A stretch of DNA of 64,000 nt from Pelagibacterium sediminicola. Lineage in GTDB: Bacteria; Pseudomonadota; Alphaproteobacteria; Rhizobiales; Devosiaceae. The position numbers were made by a program, and so were the translations under genes. The notes under the pieces were generated by a model. That model did not search any database. It saw nothing but the letters and a program-made list of their open reading frames with translations, and had not been told where the DNA came from. Below, piece after piece: positions 29,051 through 39,951 of this stretch (the stretch's first letter is position 1; each line of letters begins with the position of its first letter). The DNA lies in NCBI RefSeq assembly GCF_003390885.1, contig NZ_QMEL01000003.1:186001-250000 (forward strand), given 5' to 3'.

Positions 29051-29328
29051 GTGTCGCGCTGCTCGAATGGTCGGTGCTGGTCGCCCAGCTCCTGCTCGGC
29101 ATCGCCATGATCTGCACCATGTGGCGCATGATTGTGGGACCCAGGGCCCAGGATCGCGTTCTGGCGCTCGATGCCTTTTACGTCACCGCGATGCTCATGC
29201 TCGTGACGCTCGGCATGCGCACCAATATCACGCTTTATTTCGAGATCGCGCTCATCATCGCCCTGCTCGGCTTTGCCGGCACGGTGGCGCTGGGCAAGTT
29301 CCTCTTGCGCGGGGAGGTCATCGAATGA
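29047..29328 (+). CDS. phaF: Mrp/Pha antiporter subunit F
   Basis: 93 residues from ATG 29047 (MSVALLEWSVLVAQLLLG). Three membrane helices, with MIVGPRAQDRVLALDAF, the most conserved MrpF motif, between helices 1 and 2. It overlaps phaE and phaG by 4 bases each (ATGA). Confidence 0.95.
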   Translation: MSVALLEWSVLVAQLLLGIAMICTMWRMIVGPRAQDRVLALDAFYVTAMLMLVTLGMRTNITLYFEIALIIALLGFAGTVALGKFLLRGEVIE

Positions 29329-29684
29329 GCGAACTTCCCCTCTGGGCGGCAGTACCAGTTGCCATGCTGGTGGTAGCCGGCGGGTTGCTCACCTTGCTAG
29401 GCTGCATCGGGCTCGTGCGTTTTCAGTCGTTTTATGCACGCATCCACGCACCGACCCTGGGCACGAGCTTTGGCATGATCTTCGTCTCGTTGGCATCGAT
29501 CATCTATTTTTCGGTCACCGGGATGCGGTTTGCATCGCACGAACTGCTTCTGATCGTCTTTGTGACGATCACCACCCCGGCAACCCTGATGCTTCTTGCC
29601 CGAGCCGCGCTGCACCGGGACCGCGCCGAAGGCAGGTCCGACGTGCCGCTCCCCCGCTCCATGAGACAGAACGAGGATACCTGA
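29325..29684 (+). CDS. phaG: Mrp/Pha antiporter subunit G
   Basis: 119 residues from ATG 29325 (MSELPLWAAVPVAMLVV). Three membrane helices and the MrpG hallmark LGCIGLVRFQSFYARIHAPT, then ITTPATLMLLARAA. The hydrophilic tail ends RQNEDT. Last gene of the antiporter operon; only 93 bases, with the two-box lexA promoter, separate it from lexA, and no terminator is visible, so read-through into lexA is possible. Confidence 0.95.
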   Translation: MSELPLWAAVPVAMLVVAGGLLTLLGCIGLVRFQSFYARIHAPTLGTSFGMIFVSLASIIYFSVTGMRFASHELLLIVFVTITTPATLMLLARAALHRDRAEGRSDVPLPRSMRQNEDT

Positions 29685-29701
29685 TCCCCGTTTCGACGGG
29701 C

Positions 29702-29746
29702 TTGCGGAACATTTAAAGAACACGTATAAGAGTTCAGCCTTTGTTC
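29702..29746 (+). promoter_or_regulatory. lexA promoter with two SOS boxes
   Basis: Promoter TTGCGG (29702-29707), 17-base spacer, TATAAG (29725-29730). One perfect alphaproteobacterial LexA site GAAC-N7-GAAC (29707-29721) fills the spacer and a second, GTTC-N7-GTTC (29732-29746), lies just downstream of the -10. Both orientations are equivalent as the site reads the same in reverse complement. LexA binding would block polymerase, giving autoregulation. Confidence 0.9.
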
Positions 29747-29777
29747 CGATTCTTGCCGCCTGGAAGGGGACCCGCGC

Positions 29778-30485
29778 ATGCTCACGCGAAAGCAACACGA
29801 TCTGTTGATGTTCATCCATGAGCGGATGAAGGAAAGCGGCATTCCGCCCTCTTTCGATGAAATGAAGGAGGCGCTGGATCTCAAGTCCAAATCGGGCATT
29901 CATCGTCTCATTACCGCGCTCGAGGAGCGTGGCTTCATCCGCCGCCTGCCCAACAGGGCGCGGGCGCTCGAGGTGATCAAGCTTCCCGATTCGATGAACC
30001 CCTCATTGGGCGGGCGCCGGGCGCGGTTCGAGCCCAGCGTCATTGAGGGCAATCTGGGCAAAATACCTCCGCATGCCGCCGGTGCGGACAATGATGCAGG
30101 CCACTCGGTAGCGATTCCCGTCATGGGGCGGATTGCGGCGGGCGTGCCGATCGAGGCGATCCAGACCCATTCGCACACCATTTCGGTCCCCCCCGAAATG
30201 CTGGGCGGCGGCGAGCATTTTGCGCTCGAAGTGCGGGGCGACTCGATGGTCGATGCAGGCATTTTCGATGGTGATACCGTGCTGATCAAGAAGCAGGATA
30301 CCGCCGGAAACGGCGAGATCATCGTCGCGCTGGTCGATGACGAGGAAGCCACCCTCAAGCGCCTGCGCCGCAAGGGTGAGACCATTGCGCTCGAAGCGGC
30401 CAATCCTGCTTATGAGACCCGCATCTTCCGGCCCGACCGGGTAAAGGTTCAAGGCCGGCTCGTGGGGCTGATGCGCCGTTATTGA
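29778..30485 (+). CDS. lexA: SOS repressor LexA
   Basis: 235 residues. The winged helix-turn-helix at 1-70 starts [17 protein letters not shown]. Self-cleavage is expected at Ala121-Gly122 ([11 protein letters not shown]). The catalytic dyad is Ser156 (RGDSMVDAG) and Lys194 ([11 protein letters not shown]). GAAGGGG precedes the ATG. It controls itself through the two upstream boxes, and by the same motif probably ssb, uvrA and the small peptide gene at 52.1 kb. Convergent with comEC, with coding ends overlapping by 7 bases. Confidence 0.98.
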   Translation: MLTRKQHDLLMFIHERMKESGIPPSFDEMKEALDLKSKSGIHRLITALEERGFIRRLPNRARALEVIKLPDSMNPSLGGRRARFEPSVIEGNLGKIPPHAAGADNDAGHSVAIPVMGRIAAGVPIEAIQTHSHTISVPPEMLGGGEHFALEVRGDSMVDAGIFDGDTVLIKKQDTAGNGEIIVALVDDEEATLKRLRRKGETIALEAANPAYETRIFRPDRVKVQGRLVGLMRRY

Positions 30486-32602
30486 TCCTTGACGCTGCGC
30501 CACGGGCGGCCGGCATCGTTTATGGCGGCGCGGATGGTAAAGGTCTCTGTCTCGGGGTGCCAATAGAGCGCCTGAACGCCACCCGAAGACAGATCGGTGC
30601 TGTCGATGACGGTGGTTGCCGCCCGGCACGCCTGCGGAACGGGAAAGCGGGCGATGACCAGATCGGCAAGGCTGCAGTCTTCAGCAAGGACCGCGGGCGA
30701 GAGGGCCAGCGTGACGCTGTAGCCCCTGCTCGATGTGAGGATGCAGCCGGTACTGTCGCAGCCGGTATCCTCGTGGCGGGGCCCCACGGGCTCCATGTAG
30801 CGTTCAGACCAGACATTGGTGGCAAAGGTATTGAGGCGGCCCGCCAACAGCGAAAGTCCATCCTCATGCCGGACGGCAACGGCCTGGGTCGAATCGGCGA
30901 TCAGCACATCGGGCGAAGGTTCGGTGCAGAAAAGAAATATCAACGGCACGGCGAGTACCGGACCGACAAGCCTCATCCGGCTTTGGTAGAAGGCCAGCCA
31001 GGCCAGCGCGCCGAGACAGACGGCGAGCGCGGAGGGCGCCAGCAGCGGGCTGGGATCGAACCCGCCGCTCAAGACACCGACAAGGTGCGCGATCCACAGC
31101 ATCGCCTCGATGCTCCATCCCATGACGATGAGGAGCGGTGCCTCGAGCCCGAAGGGCGCGAGCAGCATGGCAAAGAGCGCCGAGGGCATCATCACGAAAC
31201 TCACGAGCGGGGTGGCGAGCAGGTTGCCCAGAACTCCGAAGGGTGCGGTTTGCTGGAAGTGAAAGGCCGTGAACATCAGCGTGGCACCACCGGCAACGAG
31301 GCTGGTCATGGTCACATCGACGATCATCGCGACGGCGCGGTTGCGCTGTTTCCTGCTGCCTTCGCGCTTGTGCCGCGCAAGCTCGAACGCCGCGATCAGC
31401 GCCACGACTGCGGCAAAGGACAACTGATAACTGGCACGAAAAACACTTGCCGGGTCCATAAGGGCCAGAACGAGACCGGCCAGCGCAACGTTGCGCATGG
31501 TCAGCGCCTGCCGCCCGGCGATCACCGCGCCAAAGACCAGCACCAGCATGATCGTCGAACGTATGGCCGGGATCTGCAGCCCCGAAATCAACATGTAGCC
31601 GATGGCGATGACGATACCGCCCGCCGCCGCGATCTTTTTTTCCGGCAGCCGCTGCCCGATCTCGGGCACGAGGCTGAAAATCACCCTGATGGTGACGTAC
31701 ATGGTTCCCGCCGCAAGGGTCAGATGAAGACCGGACACCGAAAGCACATGAGCAAGCCCCACAAGCGCCATGGTCGCCCAATCCTCTTCGGTGACGCGGC
31801 TCTGGTCGCCATTGATCAGCGCCATCGCAATGCCGCCGATATTGGGCTTGAGCACGGCAAGGATACGATCGGCGATGGCTTTGCGGATATGTTCGATGAG
31901 CCGATAGACTCCACCCTCCTTCGCGGGGATAACAAGGGGCTCACCCAGGATCGAGCCATAGGCGCCGATCCCGGCAAAATAGCCGGTGAACTGCGCATCG
32001 TACCCGCCGGGAAGAACGGGCGCGGGCACAGGATAGAACCGGACGCGGCTCTCTATGACATCGCCGGGCTGAACGGCAACACCACCCGGCGCGGCCAGAC
32101 GCGCGCGGCGTACGCCGGGATCGTCGCGATCATCCGTGGCGCTGATGGAAGACACCAGCCAGCGCTGTGCCTCACCGTCATCGAAAACGACACTGTCGAG
32201 GCGCATCTCATAGTACCCATATTTGGGCGTGTTGAGCATGGCTGTGCCGAACAGCGCGCTGTGAACCGGCAGCGCGGCAAAGCCGATTGCGGCTGCAACG
32301 AGCGGGAGCGCCCATGCGCGTGAACGCATTGCCACGGCCAGCAGCACGGCCAGCAAGGCGCCAACGGCAACATACTGGCTGGCTGGCTCGAACCCGACAA
32401 TGCGGTACACGATGATCCCGGCGACGAGCGCAAACGGCAAAAGAATAAAGGTCCGCCGCTGTTCGATGCAGTCGAGCGTTTCGGAATGCAGCACGTTCCA
32501 GCCCGAGAGAATGGGCGCAAATCCGCGCAGGAGCCAGCGGGCAAGACGGGTCCTCACCTGTCTTGCGCGGACCCTGTACCGCGGTGCCGCCCCCTCGGTC
32601 AT
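30479..32602 (-). CDS. comEC: ComEC/Rec2-type DNA uptake channel protein
   Basis: A polytopic membrane protein of 707 residues from ATG 32602, which has AAGGGCAGGG upstream; a TTG at 32662 is less likely. It has a DUF4131-like N-terminal region, a competence domain with [20 protein letters not shown] near residue 290, and a C-terminal periplasmic domain (about 570-707) that resembles the ComEC metallo-beta-lactamase fold but shows no HxHxDH metal motif. Transport of single-stranded DNA is the family role; other competence genes are not in this window. Divergent from gltX. Confidence 0.9.
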   Translation of the reverse strand: MTEGAAPRYRVRARQVRTRLARWLLRGFAPILSGWNVLHSETLDCIEQRRTFILLPFALVAGIIVYRIVGFEPASQYVAVGALLAVLLAVAMRSRAWALPLVAAAIGFAALPVHSALFGTAMLNTPKYGYYEMRLDSVVFDDGEAQRWLVSSISATDDRDDPGVRRARLAAPGGVAVQPGDVIESRVRFYPVPAPVLPGGYDAQFTGYFAGIGAYGSILGEPLVIPAKEGGVYRLIEHIRKAIADRILAVLKPNIGGIAMALINGDQSRVTEEDWATMALVGLAHVLSVSGLHLTLAAGTMYVTIRVIFSLVPEIGQRLPEKKIAAAGGIVIAIGYMLISGLQIPAIRSTIMLVLVFGAVIAGRQALTMRNVALAGLVLALMDPASVFRASYQLSFAAVVALIAAFELARHKREGSRKQRNRAVAMIVDVTMTSLVAGGATLMFTAFHFQQTAPFGVLGNLLATPLVSFVMMPSALFAMLLAPFGLEAPLLIVMGWSIEAMLWIAHLVGVLSGGFDPSPLLAPSALAVCLGALAWLAFYQSRMRLVGPVLAVPLIFLFCTEPSPDVLIADSTQAVAVRHEDGLSLLAGRLNTFATNVWSERYMEPVGPRHEDTGCDSTGCILTSSRGYSVTLALSPAVLAEDCSLADLVIARFPVPQACRAATTVIDSTDLSSGGVQALYWHPETETFTIRAAINDAGRPWRSVKDQ

Positions 32603-32675
32603 GCCGCCCTGCCCTTGCGCTTGACGGGCGCTATGGTACACACGGGGCCACAATTTCTCCAAGCGGTATCATCGT

Positions 32676-34100
32676 ATGTCCAGGCCTGTCGTCACACGCT
32701 TTGCCCCCTCGCCCACCGGTTATCTCCATATCGGCGGCGCCCGCACCGCACTGTTCAACTGGGCCTTCGCCAGAAAGACCGGCGGCACGATGCTGCTCAG
32801 GATCGAGGATACCGACCGCGAGCGCTCGACCGACGCTGCGGTCACGGCGATCCTTGACGGGTTGAGTTGGCTGGGGCTTGGCTGGGACGGCGAGCCGATT
32901 TCCCAGGTCGCACGCGCCGGGCGGCACGCGGAAGTTGCTCGCGAACTGCTCGACAAGGGCCTTGCCTATCGTTGCTATTGCACACCGAACGAGTTGACCC
33001 AGATGCGCGAGAAGGCCCGTGCCGAGGGACGCCCGCCGCGTTATGACGGGCGCTGGCGCGACCGCGACGCCTCGGAAGCCCCCGCCGGCGTCGACCCGGT
33101 CATCCGCATCAAGGCCCCGCAATCTGGCGATATCGTCGTCAGGGATCACGTTCAGGGCGAGGTCGTCTTCAAGGCCGAGAACCTCGACGATTTCATCATC
33201 CTGCGCTCGGACGGCACGCCCACCTACATGCACGCGGTCGTCGTCGACGATCACGATATGGGCGTCACCCACATCATCCGGGGCGATGATCACCTGACAA
33301 ACGCGGCTCGGCAGATCGTGATTTACCGCGCCATGGGCTGGGACGTACCCGAGATGGCCCATATCCCGCTCATCCACGGGCCGGACGGCGCCAAGCTGTC
33401 GAAGCGGCACGGAGCCATGGGCGTCGAAGCCTACCGCCAGCTTGGCTACCTGCCCGAAGCATTGCGCAATTACCTTGCGCGGCTGGGCTGGGCGCATGGC
33501 GACGACGAGATTTTTTCCACCAGCCAGATGGTCGAGTGGTTCTCGCTCGAGGCGCTCAACAAGGGGGCATCGCGTTTCGATTTTGCCAAGCTCGACAACC
33601 TCAACGGCCATTATATCCGCGCTACCGATCCCGCGCGGCTTTATGAAGTGATGGTCAATACCGCGTCCGAGCTTGGGCGCAACGCCGATTATGCGGGGCT
33701 CTTCAACAATCACGATACCGTGCTCGCCGCAATCCCCGAGTTGCAGCCCCGGGCCAAGACCGTGCTCGACCTGATTGACCTCGCTCAGTTCATCTACGCC
33801 GAACGCCCGCTCACAATCGAGGACAAGGCGGCCCAACTTTTGACCCCCGAGGCGCTGGCGCATCTCGAAGCGCTCAGGGCTCGGTTCGAGGCGCTTTCCC
33901 AATGGACAGTGGAAGCGATCGATGCGGATGTGCGCGCTTATGCCGAAAACGTGGGAGCAAAGTTGGGAAAGATCGCCCAGCCCCTGCGTGCCGCGCTGAC
34001 CGGACGCACGGTGAGCCCGGGGATATTCGAGGTCATGGTACTGATCGGCAAGGATGAAAGTCTGGCCCGCATCGGCGATGCAGGCAGAGGAAAGCGCTGA
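32676..34100 (+). CDS. gltX: Glutamyl-tRNA synthetase
   Basis: 474 residues. The class I HIGH-type motif is in [21 protein letters not shown] and the KMSKS-type motif is [10 protein letters not shown], followed by an alpha-helical anticodon-binding domain. Alphaproteobacteria often carry two GltX-type enzymes, one charging tRNA-Gln for later amidation; which one this is cannot be told here. The 73-base divergent space to comEC holds both promoters. The lexA-comEC-gltX-gltA order is conserved in the group. Confidence 0.96.
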   Translation: MSRPVVTRFAPSPTGYLHIGGARTALFNWAFARKTGGTMLLRIEDTDRERSTDAAVTAILDGLSWLGLGWDGEPISQVARAGRHAEVARELLDKGLAYRCYCTPNELTQMREKARAEGRPPRYDGRWRDRDASEAPAGVDPVIRIKAPQSGDIVVRDHVQGEVVFKAENLDDFIILRSDGTPTYMHAVVVDDHDMGVTHIIRGDDHLTNAARQIVIYRAMGWDVPEMAHIPLIHGPDGAKLSKRHGAMGVEAYRQLGYLPEALRNYLARLGWAHGDDEIFSTSQMVEWFSLEALNKGASRFDFAKLDNLNGHYIRATDPARLYEVMVNTASELGRNADYAGLFNNHDTVLAAIPELQPRAKTVLDLIDLAQFIYAERPLTIEDKAAQLLTPEALAHLEALRARFEALSQWTVEAIDADVRAYAENVGAKLGKIAQPLRAALTGRTVSPGIFEVMVLIGKDESLARIGDAGRGKR

Positions 34101-34151
34101 ACGATCTGCCGCCGGATGGAATCAAGCATAAGGCCCAAGCCTTTGATTTAC

Positions 34152-34197
34152 AGCATTTTTGCATCGAACAAGCGACACTCGCCGGTTCAAAAATGCT
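34152..34197. repeat. Palindrome between gltX and gltA
   Basis: AGCATTTTTG (34152-34161) and CAAAAATGCT (34188-34197) pair perfectly over 10 bp around a 26-base loop. It may end the gltX transcript or be a member of a rhizobial palindrome family. The remaining 34101-34359 intergenic sequence presumably carries the gltA promoter, but I see no convincing consensus pair. Confidence 0.55.
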
Positions 34198-34359
34198 CTA
34201 ATCCATTCGTCTTACCTATACGTCAAGCACGATGACGCAGTTGCGCGGCCATGCTAAATCGGCTACCGAAGTGCGGCATTTTTAAGTATTGGGAAACGTG
34301 CTCATTGCGGGCCGCGCGTCATTGCGCATGCGGCTATGCATAACTCGGGAGAATACTGC

Positions 34360-35649
34360 ATGAGCGAGACAACAGCGAAACTCACCCTGGGCGACCAGAC
34401 CTACGAGTTCCCGGTTCTCAGTGGGACGGTTGGGCCAGATGTCATCGACATTCGCTCGCTCTATGCCAAGACCGGTCTTTTCACCTACGATCCCGGCTTC
34501 ACCTCGACCGCGGCCTGCGACAGCGCCATCACCTATATCGACGGGGACGCGGGCGAACTGCTTTATCGCGGCTATCCCATCGACCAGCTCGCCGCCAAAA
34601 GCTCCTATCTCGAAGTCTGCTATCTGCTGCTTTACGGCGAATTGCCGACCAGGGCGGAACTGGCCGATTTCGACAATCGGGTGACACGCCACACCATGGT
34701 GCACGAGCAGATGCACTATTTCTTCCGCGGCTTCCGGCGCGACGCCCACCCGATGGCGGTGCTGACCGGCGTTGTCGGCGCCATGGCCGCTTTCTATCAC
34801 GACTCCACGGATATCAACGATCCCGTCCAGCGCGAGATCGCCTCCATCCGCATGATCGCCAAGATCCCGACGCTGGCCGCCATGGCCTATAAATATTCGG
34901 TCGGCCAGCCCTTCGTCTATCCGCGCAACGATCTCGATTACGCCTCGAACTTCCTGCACATGTGCTTTGCGGTTCCGGCCGAGGAATACAAGGTCGATCC
35001 CGTCGTCGCCAAGGCGATGGACCGCATCTTCACGCTCCATGCCGACCACGAGCAGAACGCCTCGACCTCGACGGTGCGCCTGTCGGGATCTTCGGACGCC
35101 AATCCGTTTGCCTGCATCGCTGCGGGCGTTGCGTGCCTTTGGGGGCCCGCACATGGCGGGGCGAACGAGGCCGCGCTCAACATGCTGCGCGAGATCGGCA
35201 CGGTGGATCGCATCCCCGAATTCATCGAACGCGCCAAGAACAAGGACGACCCGTTCCGCCTGATGGGCTTCGGGCACCGGGTCTATAAGAATTACGACCC
35301 CCGCGCCGCCGTGATGCAGGAATCGGCGCGCGAGGTGCTCAGCCTCATGGGCGTCGAGAACAACCCCACGCTCCAGGTGGCACAGGCGCTCGAAAAGATC
35401 GCGCTCGAAGACCCCTATTTCGTCGAACGCAAGCTCTATCCCAACGTCGATTTCTATTCGGGCATCATCCTCGATGCCATCGGGTTCCCGACCTCGATGT
35501 TCACGGCGATCTTCGCGCTCAGCCGCACGGTGGGCTGGATCGCCCAGTGGAAGGAAATGATCGGCGATCCGCAGAAAAAGATCGGCCGTCCGCGCCAGCT
35601 CTATAACGGCGCGACCAGCCGCGACTATGTGGAGATCGGCGCGCGCTGA
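34360..35649 (+). CDS. gltA: Citrate synthase
   Basis: A type II hexameric citrate synthase of 429 residues. The start ATG 34360 ([18 protein letters not shown]) is supported by GGGAG 9 bases upstream and by family length. Catalytic residues are in [26 protein letters not shown] and PNVDFYSGI. The 3' end overlaps the convergent lpxB coding sequence by 25 bases. Confidence 0.97.
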   Translation: MSETTAKLTLGDQTYEFPVLSGTVGPDVIDIRSLYAKTGLFTYDPGFTSTAACDSAITYIDGDAGELLYRGYPIDQLAAKSSYLEVCYLLLYGELPTRAELADFDNRVTRHTMVHEQMHYFFRGFRRDAHPMAVLTGVVGAMAAFYHDSTDINDPVQREIASIRMIAKIPTLAAMAYKYSVGQPFVYPRNDLDYASNFLHMCFAVPAEEYKVDPVVAKAMDRIFTLHADHEQNASTSTVRLSGSSDANPFACIAAGVACLWGPAHGGANEAALNMLREIGTVDRIPEFIERAKNKDDPFRLMGFGHRVYKNYDPRAAVMQESAREVLSLMGVENNPTLQVAQALEKIALEDPYFVERKLYPNVDFYSGIILDAIGFPTSMFTAIFALSRTVGWIAQWKEMIGDPQKKIGRPRQLYNGATSRDYVEIGAR

Positions 35650-36761
35650 ACCAGCGCGGCAATCCTTTGAGCAGGATCGTGAAGGGGCGCTTCGGGCGCC
35701 CCTTTTTGCATCAGCGCCCTGATATCGGCAAAAGCCGCAACCTGGGAGTGACGGGTTGCCGGATCGTCGAGCAATTGCCTGAGGGCCGCTTCGGTCTTCG
35801 CGGGATCGGCATGTTTTGCGAACAGCACTTCAGGAACGATCTCGCGCCCGGCGATGATATTGGGGAGGCCGATGTGGCGTGTAGCGGCTTTTTCAAAGAT
35901 GCGCACCTGGGCGGGTTCGGCAATGTAGGTGAGGACGTGCGGCACGCCGGCAAGGGCCAGCTCAAGCGTTACCGTGCCGCTGACCGCAAACCCGGCAACC
36001 GCTTCCCCGAGGGCTGCAATGCGGTTGCTCTCTCCGCTCACCACCTCGACACGGACCGGCCAGTCCGCCGTCTCGCGGACGAGGCGCGCATGCAGCGACG
36101 AGAGCGTGGGGATCACGAAACGGGAAATGGCGGGATGCCCGTCGAGCCGGGCCGCGACGCTGGCCATCAAGGGAAGATGGCGGCGTAATTCACCCGGCCG
36201 GCTTCCCGGAAAAAGCAGCAACGGTCCGCGCGCCGGCTGATGCTCGCGGAATGCGAAGCGCTCCAGCGCGGGGTGGCCGACATAGACGGTCGGCGGGCCG
36301 CCCAGCCGCGTCATGGCCTGCGGCTCGAACGGAAGAACACAGAACACCTCGTCGTAAAGCGGCGCGATTTTTTTTGCCCGCTGGGGGTTCCAGGCCCACA
36401 CGGCAGGCGCTACATAAAGGACGATGCGGCCGCGATAGCCTTTTTTCCTGAGGCGCGTGGCGATCACCTGCGAGAAGACCTGCGCATCGATGAGGATGAC
36501 GATGGCGGGGTTTTCATCAAGGATGTGCCGGACGACCTGCCGGGCGCGCCAGAGCAGCAAAGGCAGGCGCGCGATGACATCGGCATAACCCATCACCGCG
36601 AGATCATCGATAGGGAAAAGCGAGGAGAGCCCCTGCCCCGCCATGGCCTCCCCTCCGACCCCGGTGAAGATGAAACCGGCTTCTTTTTCCAGCCGCTGCA
36701 TCAACGCGCCGCCTATGCGGTCGCCCGATGCTTCCCCGGCCAGGATAAAGGCCCTAGCCAT
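35625..36761 (-). CDS. lpxB: Lipid-A-disaccharide synthase
   Basis: A GT-B glycosyltransferase (378 residues) condensing 2,3-diacyl-GlcN-1-P with UDP-2,3-diacyl-GlcN. It has the N-terminal [20 protein letters not shown], the glycine-rich [27 protein letters not shown] and [21 protein letters not shown]. Last gene of the leftward lpx cluster. The start overlaps lpxI by 8 bases. The 3' end is unusual in overlapping gltA and containing its terminator. Confidence 0.96.
   Translation of the reverse strand: MARAFILAGEASGDRIGGALMQRLEKEAGFIFTGVGGEAMAGQGLSSLFPIDDLAVMGYADVIARLPLLLWRARQVVRHILDENPAIVILIDAQVFSQVIATRLRKKGYRGRIVLYVAPAVWAWNPQRAKKIAPLYDEVFCVLPFEPQAMTRLGGPPTVYVGHPALERFAFREHQPARGPLLLFPGSRPGELRRHLPLMASVAARLDGHPAISRFVIPTLSSLHARLVRETADWPVRVEVVSGESNRIAALGEAVAGFAVSGTVTLELALAGVPHVLTYIAEPAQVRIFEKAATRHIGLPNIIAGREIVPEVLFAKHADPAKTEAALRQLLDDPATRHSQVAAFADIRALMQKGAPEAPLHDPAQRIAALVQRAPIST
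35682..35707 (+). terminator. Rho-independent terminator of gltA inside lpxB
   Basis: AAGGGGCGC-TTCGG-GCGCCCCTTTTT: a 7-bp GC stem (35684-35690 with 35696-35702), two more A-T pairs, and a run of five T, 33 bases past the gltA stop. The same bases encode the C-terminal KGAPEAPLH segment of lpxB on the other strand. Confidence 0.85.
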
Positions 36762-37581
36762 TGTCCACCCGGATGCCCATGATCGCGATGCCCGCGCGGT
36801 TGGCGGCGGAGATCAGGTCCTCACGCTCGATCAACAGCGTGTGGCCAGCCTCCACGACGATGCCGGCGATACCGGCGGCGGTTGCGTTGGTTATCGTATC
36901 GGGGCCGATGGCCGGCAGATCGATATGGACGGGCTGGCCGGGCTTGGAGGATTTGGCGAGCACCAGCCGCGCGGCGCCCTCACCGATCAGCCCATTTTTC
37001 CGGAACGCCTCGATCCGCGCGATGAGCGCGTCGGTGCCCGCGATGTCTTCGGTCGCAACGATGCGCGCGCCGGAAACCACGAGGGCCTGCCCCAGATCGA
37101 GCTCACCGGCGCGCCGGACGGCGGCAAAGGCGTGACGCATCGTCGTTTCGAGAAATTCATCGGGCTGGACCGCGCCCAGTACCCCTTCGGGGGCCAGGAG
37201 ATCGGAGACGATTTCGTGCACGCCGATGAAGGGGATGCCGAGCATCTTGAGAAGCTGCCCGCCCAGTTGGGAGAGCTTGCCGTCGCCCTTGTTCTCGCGC
37301 TCGGTATCGCCTGCGAAGGCCGCCAGCGTCTCCCTGTCCCTGTCGCCCAGATGCATGGCCCCGACGGCGCAGACATGGGTTGCCTTGAAGGCGCGGATTT
37401 CCTTCAAGACCTGATCGGGGCGCGACACCTTGATCTGAAACGGCTTTTCCTCGGCCAGATCGTCGCGCGGGATGACCGAAAGAACGCGGACCTGCCATCC
37501 TGCCTCGCGGGCCGCCGCGATGGCGCGGGGCGGCAAGGCCCCTGAACCGGCGACAAGGGCGAGACGCTTTTCGGAGGTCAT
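36754..37581 (-). CDS. lpxI: UDP-2,3-diacylglucosamine pyrophosphatase LpxI
   Basis: The alternative enzyme for the fourth lipid A step, replacing LpxH in alphaproteobacteria (formerly DUF1009). 275 residues, N-terminal LALVAGSGALPPRAIAAARE, middle KGDGKLSQLGGQLLKML and GVHEIVSDLLAPEGVLG, and a C-terminal domain with the catalytic-region aspartates in HIDLPAIGPDTI. Located between lpxA and lpxB with overlapping ends, exactly where LpxI is expected. Confidence 0.96.
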   Translation of the reverse strand: MTSEKRLALVAGSGALPPRAIAAAREAGWQVRVLSVIPRDDLAEEKPFQIKVSRPDQVLKEIRAFKATHVCAVGAMHLGDRDRETLAAFAGDTERENKGDGKLSQLGGQLLKMLGIPFIGVHEIVSDLLAPEGVLGAVQPDEFLETTMRHAFAAVRRAGELDLGQALVVSGARIVATEDIAGTDALIARIEAFRKNGLIGEGAARLVLAKSSKPGQPVHIDLPAIGPDTITNATAAGIAGIVVEAGHTLLIEREDLISAANRAGIAIMGIRVDNG

Positions 37582-38384
37582 TCCTCGGAGCCGACCCCGT
37601 TGCGGGGCATGCAGAGCGCGCGTTCGGAGGGCTTGCGGATGAAGGTTATGATGTCCTCGACGAGCTTTTCGCCCTTGAACATCTCGGCAGCGTCCTCGAT
37701 CCGCTCGCGCAGCGTGCCTTCGTTGGAAAAGATCATGCGGTAGGCGGCGCGCAGATTGTGGATTGATTCCCGGTCGAATTTACGCCGCTTGAGACCGACG
37801 AGGTTGAGCCCGCCGAGATAGGCACGGTTGCCGAGCACCGAGCCATAGGGGATGACGTCGTTTTCCACGAAGCTCATGGCGCCGACAAAGGCATGCGCGC
37901 CGATGCGAACGAACTGGTGCACCCCGCACATGCCACCGAAGCGCACATAATCGTCAACGATGCAATGGCCGGCAAGGCTGGCCTGATTGGCCATCACCAC
38001 ATGGTCGCCCACCAGGCAATCATGGGCGATATGGACGCCGACCATGAGCAGGCAGCTATTGCCCACGCGGGTTTCGAGGCCCCCGCCGGTCGTGCCGGGG
38101 TTGATGGTCACATACTCGCGCAGCACGCAATCCTCGCCGATGGAGATGGTGCTGTCCTCGCCCTCATATTTGAGGTCCTGGGGCTGCTGGCCGATGGAGG
38201 AAAACGGATAGAGTCTGGTGCGTGCGCCGACGGTCGTCCGGCCATCGATGGAGACATGGGAAAGCAGCACAACGCCATCGCCAAGCACGACGTTCTCGCC
38301 CACGACGCAATAAGGACCGATGGTTACGTTTTCACCGATCGTGGCGGCATCGCTGACGACGGCAGTCGGATGGATGGTGGTCAC
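37578..38384 (-). CDS. lpxA: UDP-N-acetylglucosamine acyltransferase
   Basis: The first lipid A enzyme, a left-handed beta-helix trimer. 268 residues with hexapeptide repeats from [20 protein letters not shown], the catalytic His segment [17 protein letters not shown], and a C-terminal helical part ([18 protein letters not shown]). It overlaps fabZ and lpxI by 4 bases each. Confidence 0.97.
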   Translation of the reverse strand: MTTIHPTAVVSDAATIGENVTIGPYCVVGENVVLGDGVVLLSHVSIDGRTTVGARTRLYPFSSIGQQPQDLKYEGEDSTISIGEDCVLREYVTINPGTTGGGLETRVGNSCLLMVGVHIAHDCLVGDHVVMANQASLAGHCIVDDYVRFGGMCGVHQFVRIGAHAFVGAMSFVENDVIPYGSVLGNRAYLGGLNLVGLKRRKFDRESIHNLRAAYRMIFSNEGTLRERIEDAAEMFKGEKLVEDIITFIRKPSERALCMPRNGVGSEE

Positions 38385-38869
38385 GCATTCTCCTTGACGA
38401 TCATGGCGCCAATCTCCGCCTCGGCGTAAACCACGCCATCGACGATGGCCTTGGCCTCGTAACGCCCGACCGTCTTGCGGCGATGGATTTTCCGGATGTG
38501 ATATTCGAGCTTGTCGCCGGGCCGTGCGGGCTTGCGGAACTTCACATTGTCGATGGTGAGCAGGTAGACGATGTGCTTGCCGCCCGACTGGTTCTCGAGA
38601 TTGATGACGATCGCGCCAGCCGTCTGGGCCATGCCCTCGATGATGAGAACGCCGGGGAAGATCGGCTCGCCGGGGAAGTGCCCCTGGAACTGCGGCTCGT
38701 TATAGGTGACGTTCTTTATGCCAACGGCGGAATTATCGCCGTCAATATCGATGATCCGGTCAATCATCAGGAACGGATAGCGATGCGGGAGCGCTGCAAG
38801 GATCGCATCGATTTCCATCGTGGAAAGTTGCGCCAGTCCGGTGCCGCCATCTTCGCTCAACACACTCAC
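38381..38869 (-). CDS. fabZ: 3-hydroxyacyl-ACP dehydratase FabZ
   Basis: A hot-dog-fold dehydratase, 162 residues. The catalytic His is in [13 protein letters not shown], and the Glu is in [20 protein letters not shown]. It competes with LpxA/LpxD for hydroxyacyl-ACP, so clustering ties fatty acid and lipid A synthesis. The start is GTG 38869, overlapping the lpxD stop (GTGA); an internal Met at residue 18 is a less likely start. Confidence 0.97.
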   Translation of the reverse strand: MSVLSEDGGTGLAQLSTMEIDAILAALPHRYPFLMIDRIIDIDGDNSAVGIKNVTYNEPQFQGHFPGEPIFPGVLIIEGMAQTAGAIVINLENQSGGKHIVYLLTIDNVKFRKPARPGDKLEYHIRKIHRRKTVGRYEAKAIVDGVVYAEAEIGAMIVKENA

Positions 38870-39879
38870 GTCTTGTCCCCTTTTGCCAGCCGCCGGATCG
38901 CGGCGATTTCACGCTTCCACACTCTGACATCCTGGGCCGGCGCGCCGCCAACCGTCGCACCGGGCGGGATATCGTGCGTCACACCGGCGCGCGCCAGCAC
39001 AACCGAACCGGCGCCGATTGTCAGGTGCCCCCGCGCTCCCGAATTGGCCCCCATGACCACACCATCCTCGAGCACGGTCGAACCGGCCAAGCCGCTCATG
39101 CCGGAAATCACGCAGTTGCGGCCAATTCGGCAGTTATGACCCACCTGGACGAGATTGTCGATCTTGGAGCCTTCCCCGATCGTCGTGTCGCCCAGCGTGC
39201 CGCGATCGACCGTGCTGTTGGCGCCAATCTCCACGCGATCCTGTATGATCACGCGTCCCAACTGGGGGATTTTCTTGTGGCCCTCGCGGCCCATCTGGAA
39301 ACCGAAACCCTCCGCGCCGATGGTGACGCCGGGCTGGAGCACCACTCCATTACCCAGATGCACGCATTCGACGACGGCGCCGGCGCCGATGACGCAATCG
39401 CGCCCGACCGTGACGCCGGCGCCAATGACGGCATTGGCGCCGATGACGGTGCCCGATCCGATTTCGCACCCGGCGCCGAGCACCGCTCCGGTCCCGATCA
39501 GCGCGCCCTCTTCGATTCTCGGTGCGGGACCTCCGGAGCGCGCACTATTGGCGGCGACGTTGAATGTATCGTTCGGATAAAGGACGTTTAGGATATCGAT
39601 GAAGGCAGCGTAGGGGTCGTCGGCGACAAGCGGAATCGTACTTGCCGGAACCGCCTCGGCGAGTTGCGGGGAAACGATCACCGCAGCGGCGCGGGTCATC
39701 GACAGGCGTTTGCGGTAGGCTTCGCTCGCGGCAAAGGAAATACTGCCTTCCCCCGCATCCTCGAGTTCGCTTGCGCCGATGATCCGGCGGTCGGTATCCG
39801 GCGCGGTCAACCCGGCGCGCTCGCATAGTTGCGACAGCGCCAGCGGCCCTATGCAGTGATGAAAGCGCGTATCGATCAT
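38866..39879 (-). CDS. lpxD: UDP-3-O-acylglucosamine N-acyltransferase
   Basis: The third lipid A step. From ATG 39879 ([15 protein letters not shown]) 337 residues: an N-terminal uridine-binding domain, then hexapeptide repeats with [18 protein letters not shown] and the catalytic His region [14 protein letters not shown], and a C-terminal helix ([15 protein letters not shown]). A GTG at 39918 would add 13 residues but has no ribosome site; the family N-terminus favours 39879. Confidence 0.94.
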   Translation of the reverse strand: MIDTRFHHCIGPLALSQLCERAGLTAPDTDRRIIGASELEDAGEGSISFAASEAYRKRLSMTRAAAVIVSPQLAEAVPASTIPLVADDPYAAFIDILNVLYPNDTFNVAANSARSGGPAPRIEEGALIGTGAVLGAGCEIGSGTVIGANAVIGAGVTVGRDCVIGAGAVVECVHLGNGVVLQPGVTIGAEGFGFQMGREGHKKIPQLGRVIIQDRVEIGANSTVDRGTLGDTTIGEGSKIDNLVQVGHNCRIGRNCVISGMSGLAGSTVLEDGVVMGANSGARGHLTIGAGSVVLARAGVTHDIPPGATVGGAPAQDVRVWKREIAAIRRLAKGDKT

Positions 39880-39951
39880 GAAACCCGGGTGAAAAAGAAA
39901 CCGCGGAGCATCCTGCACCGCGGTTTCAGTAATGTCTATTGCCTCAGGCGC

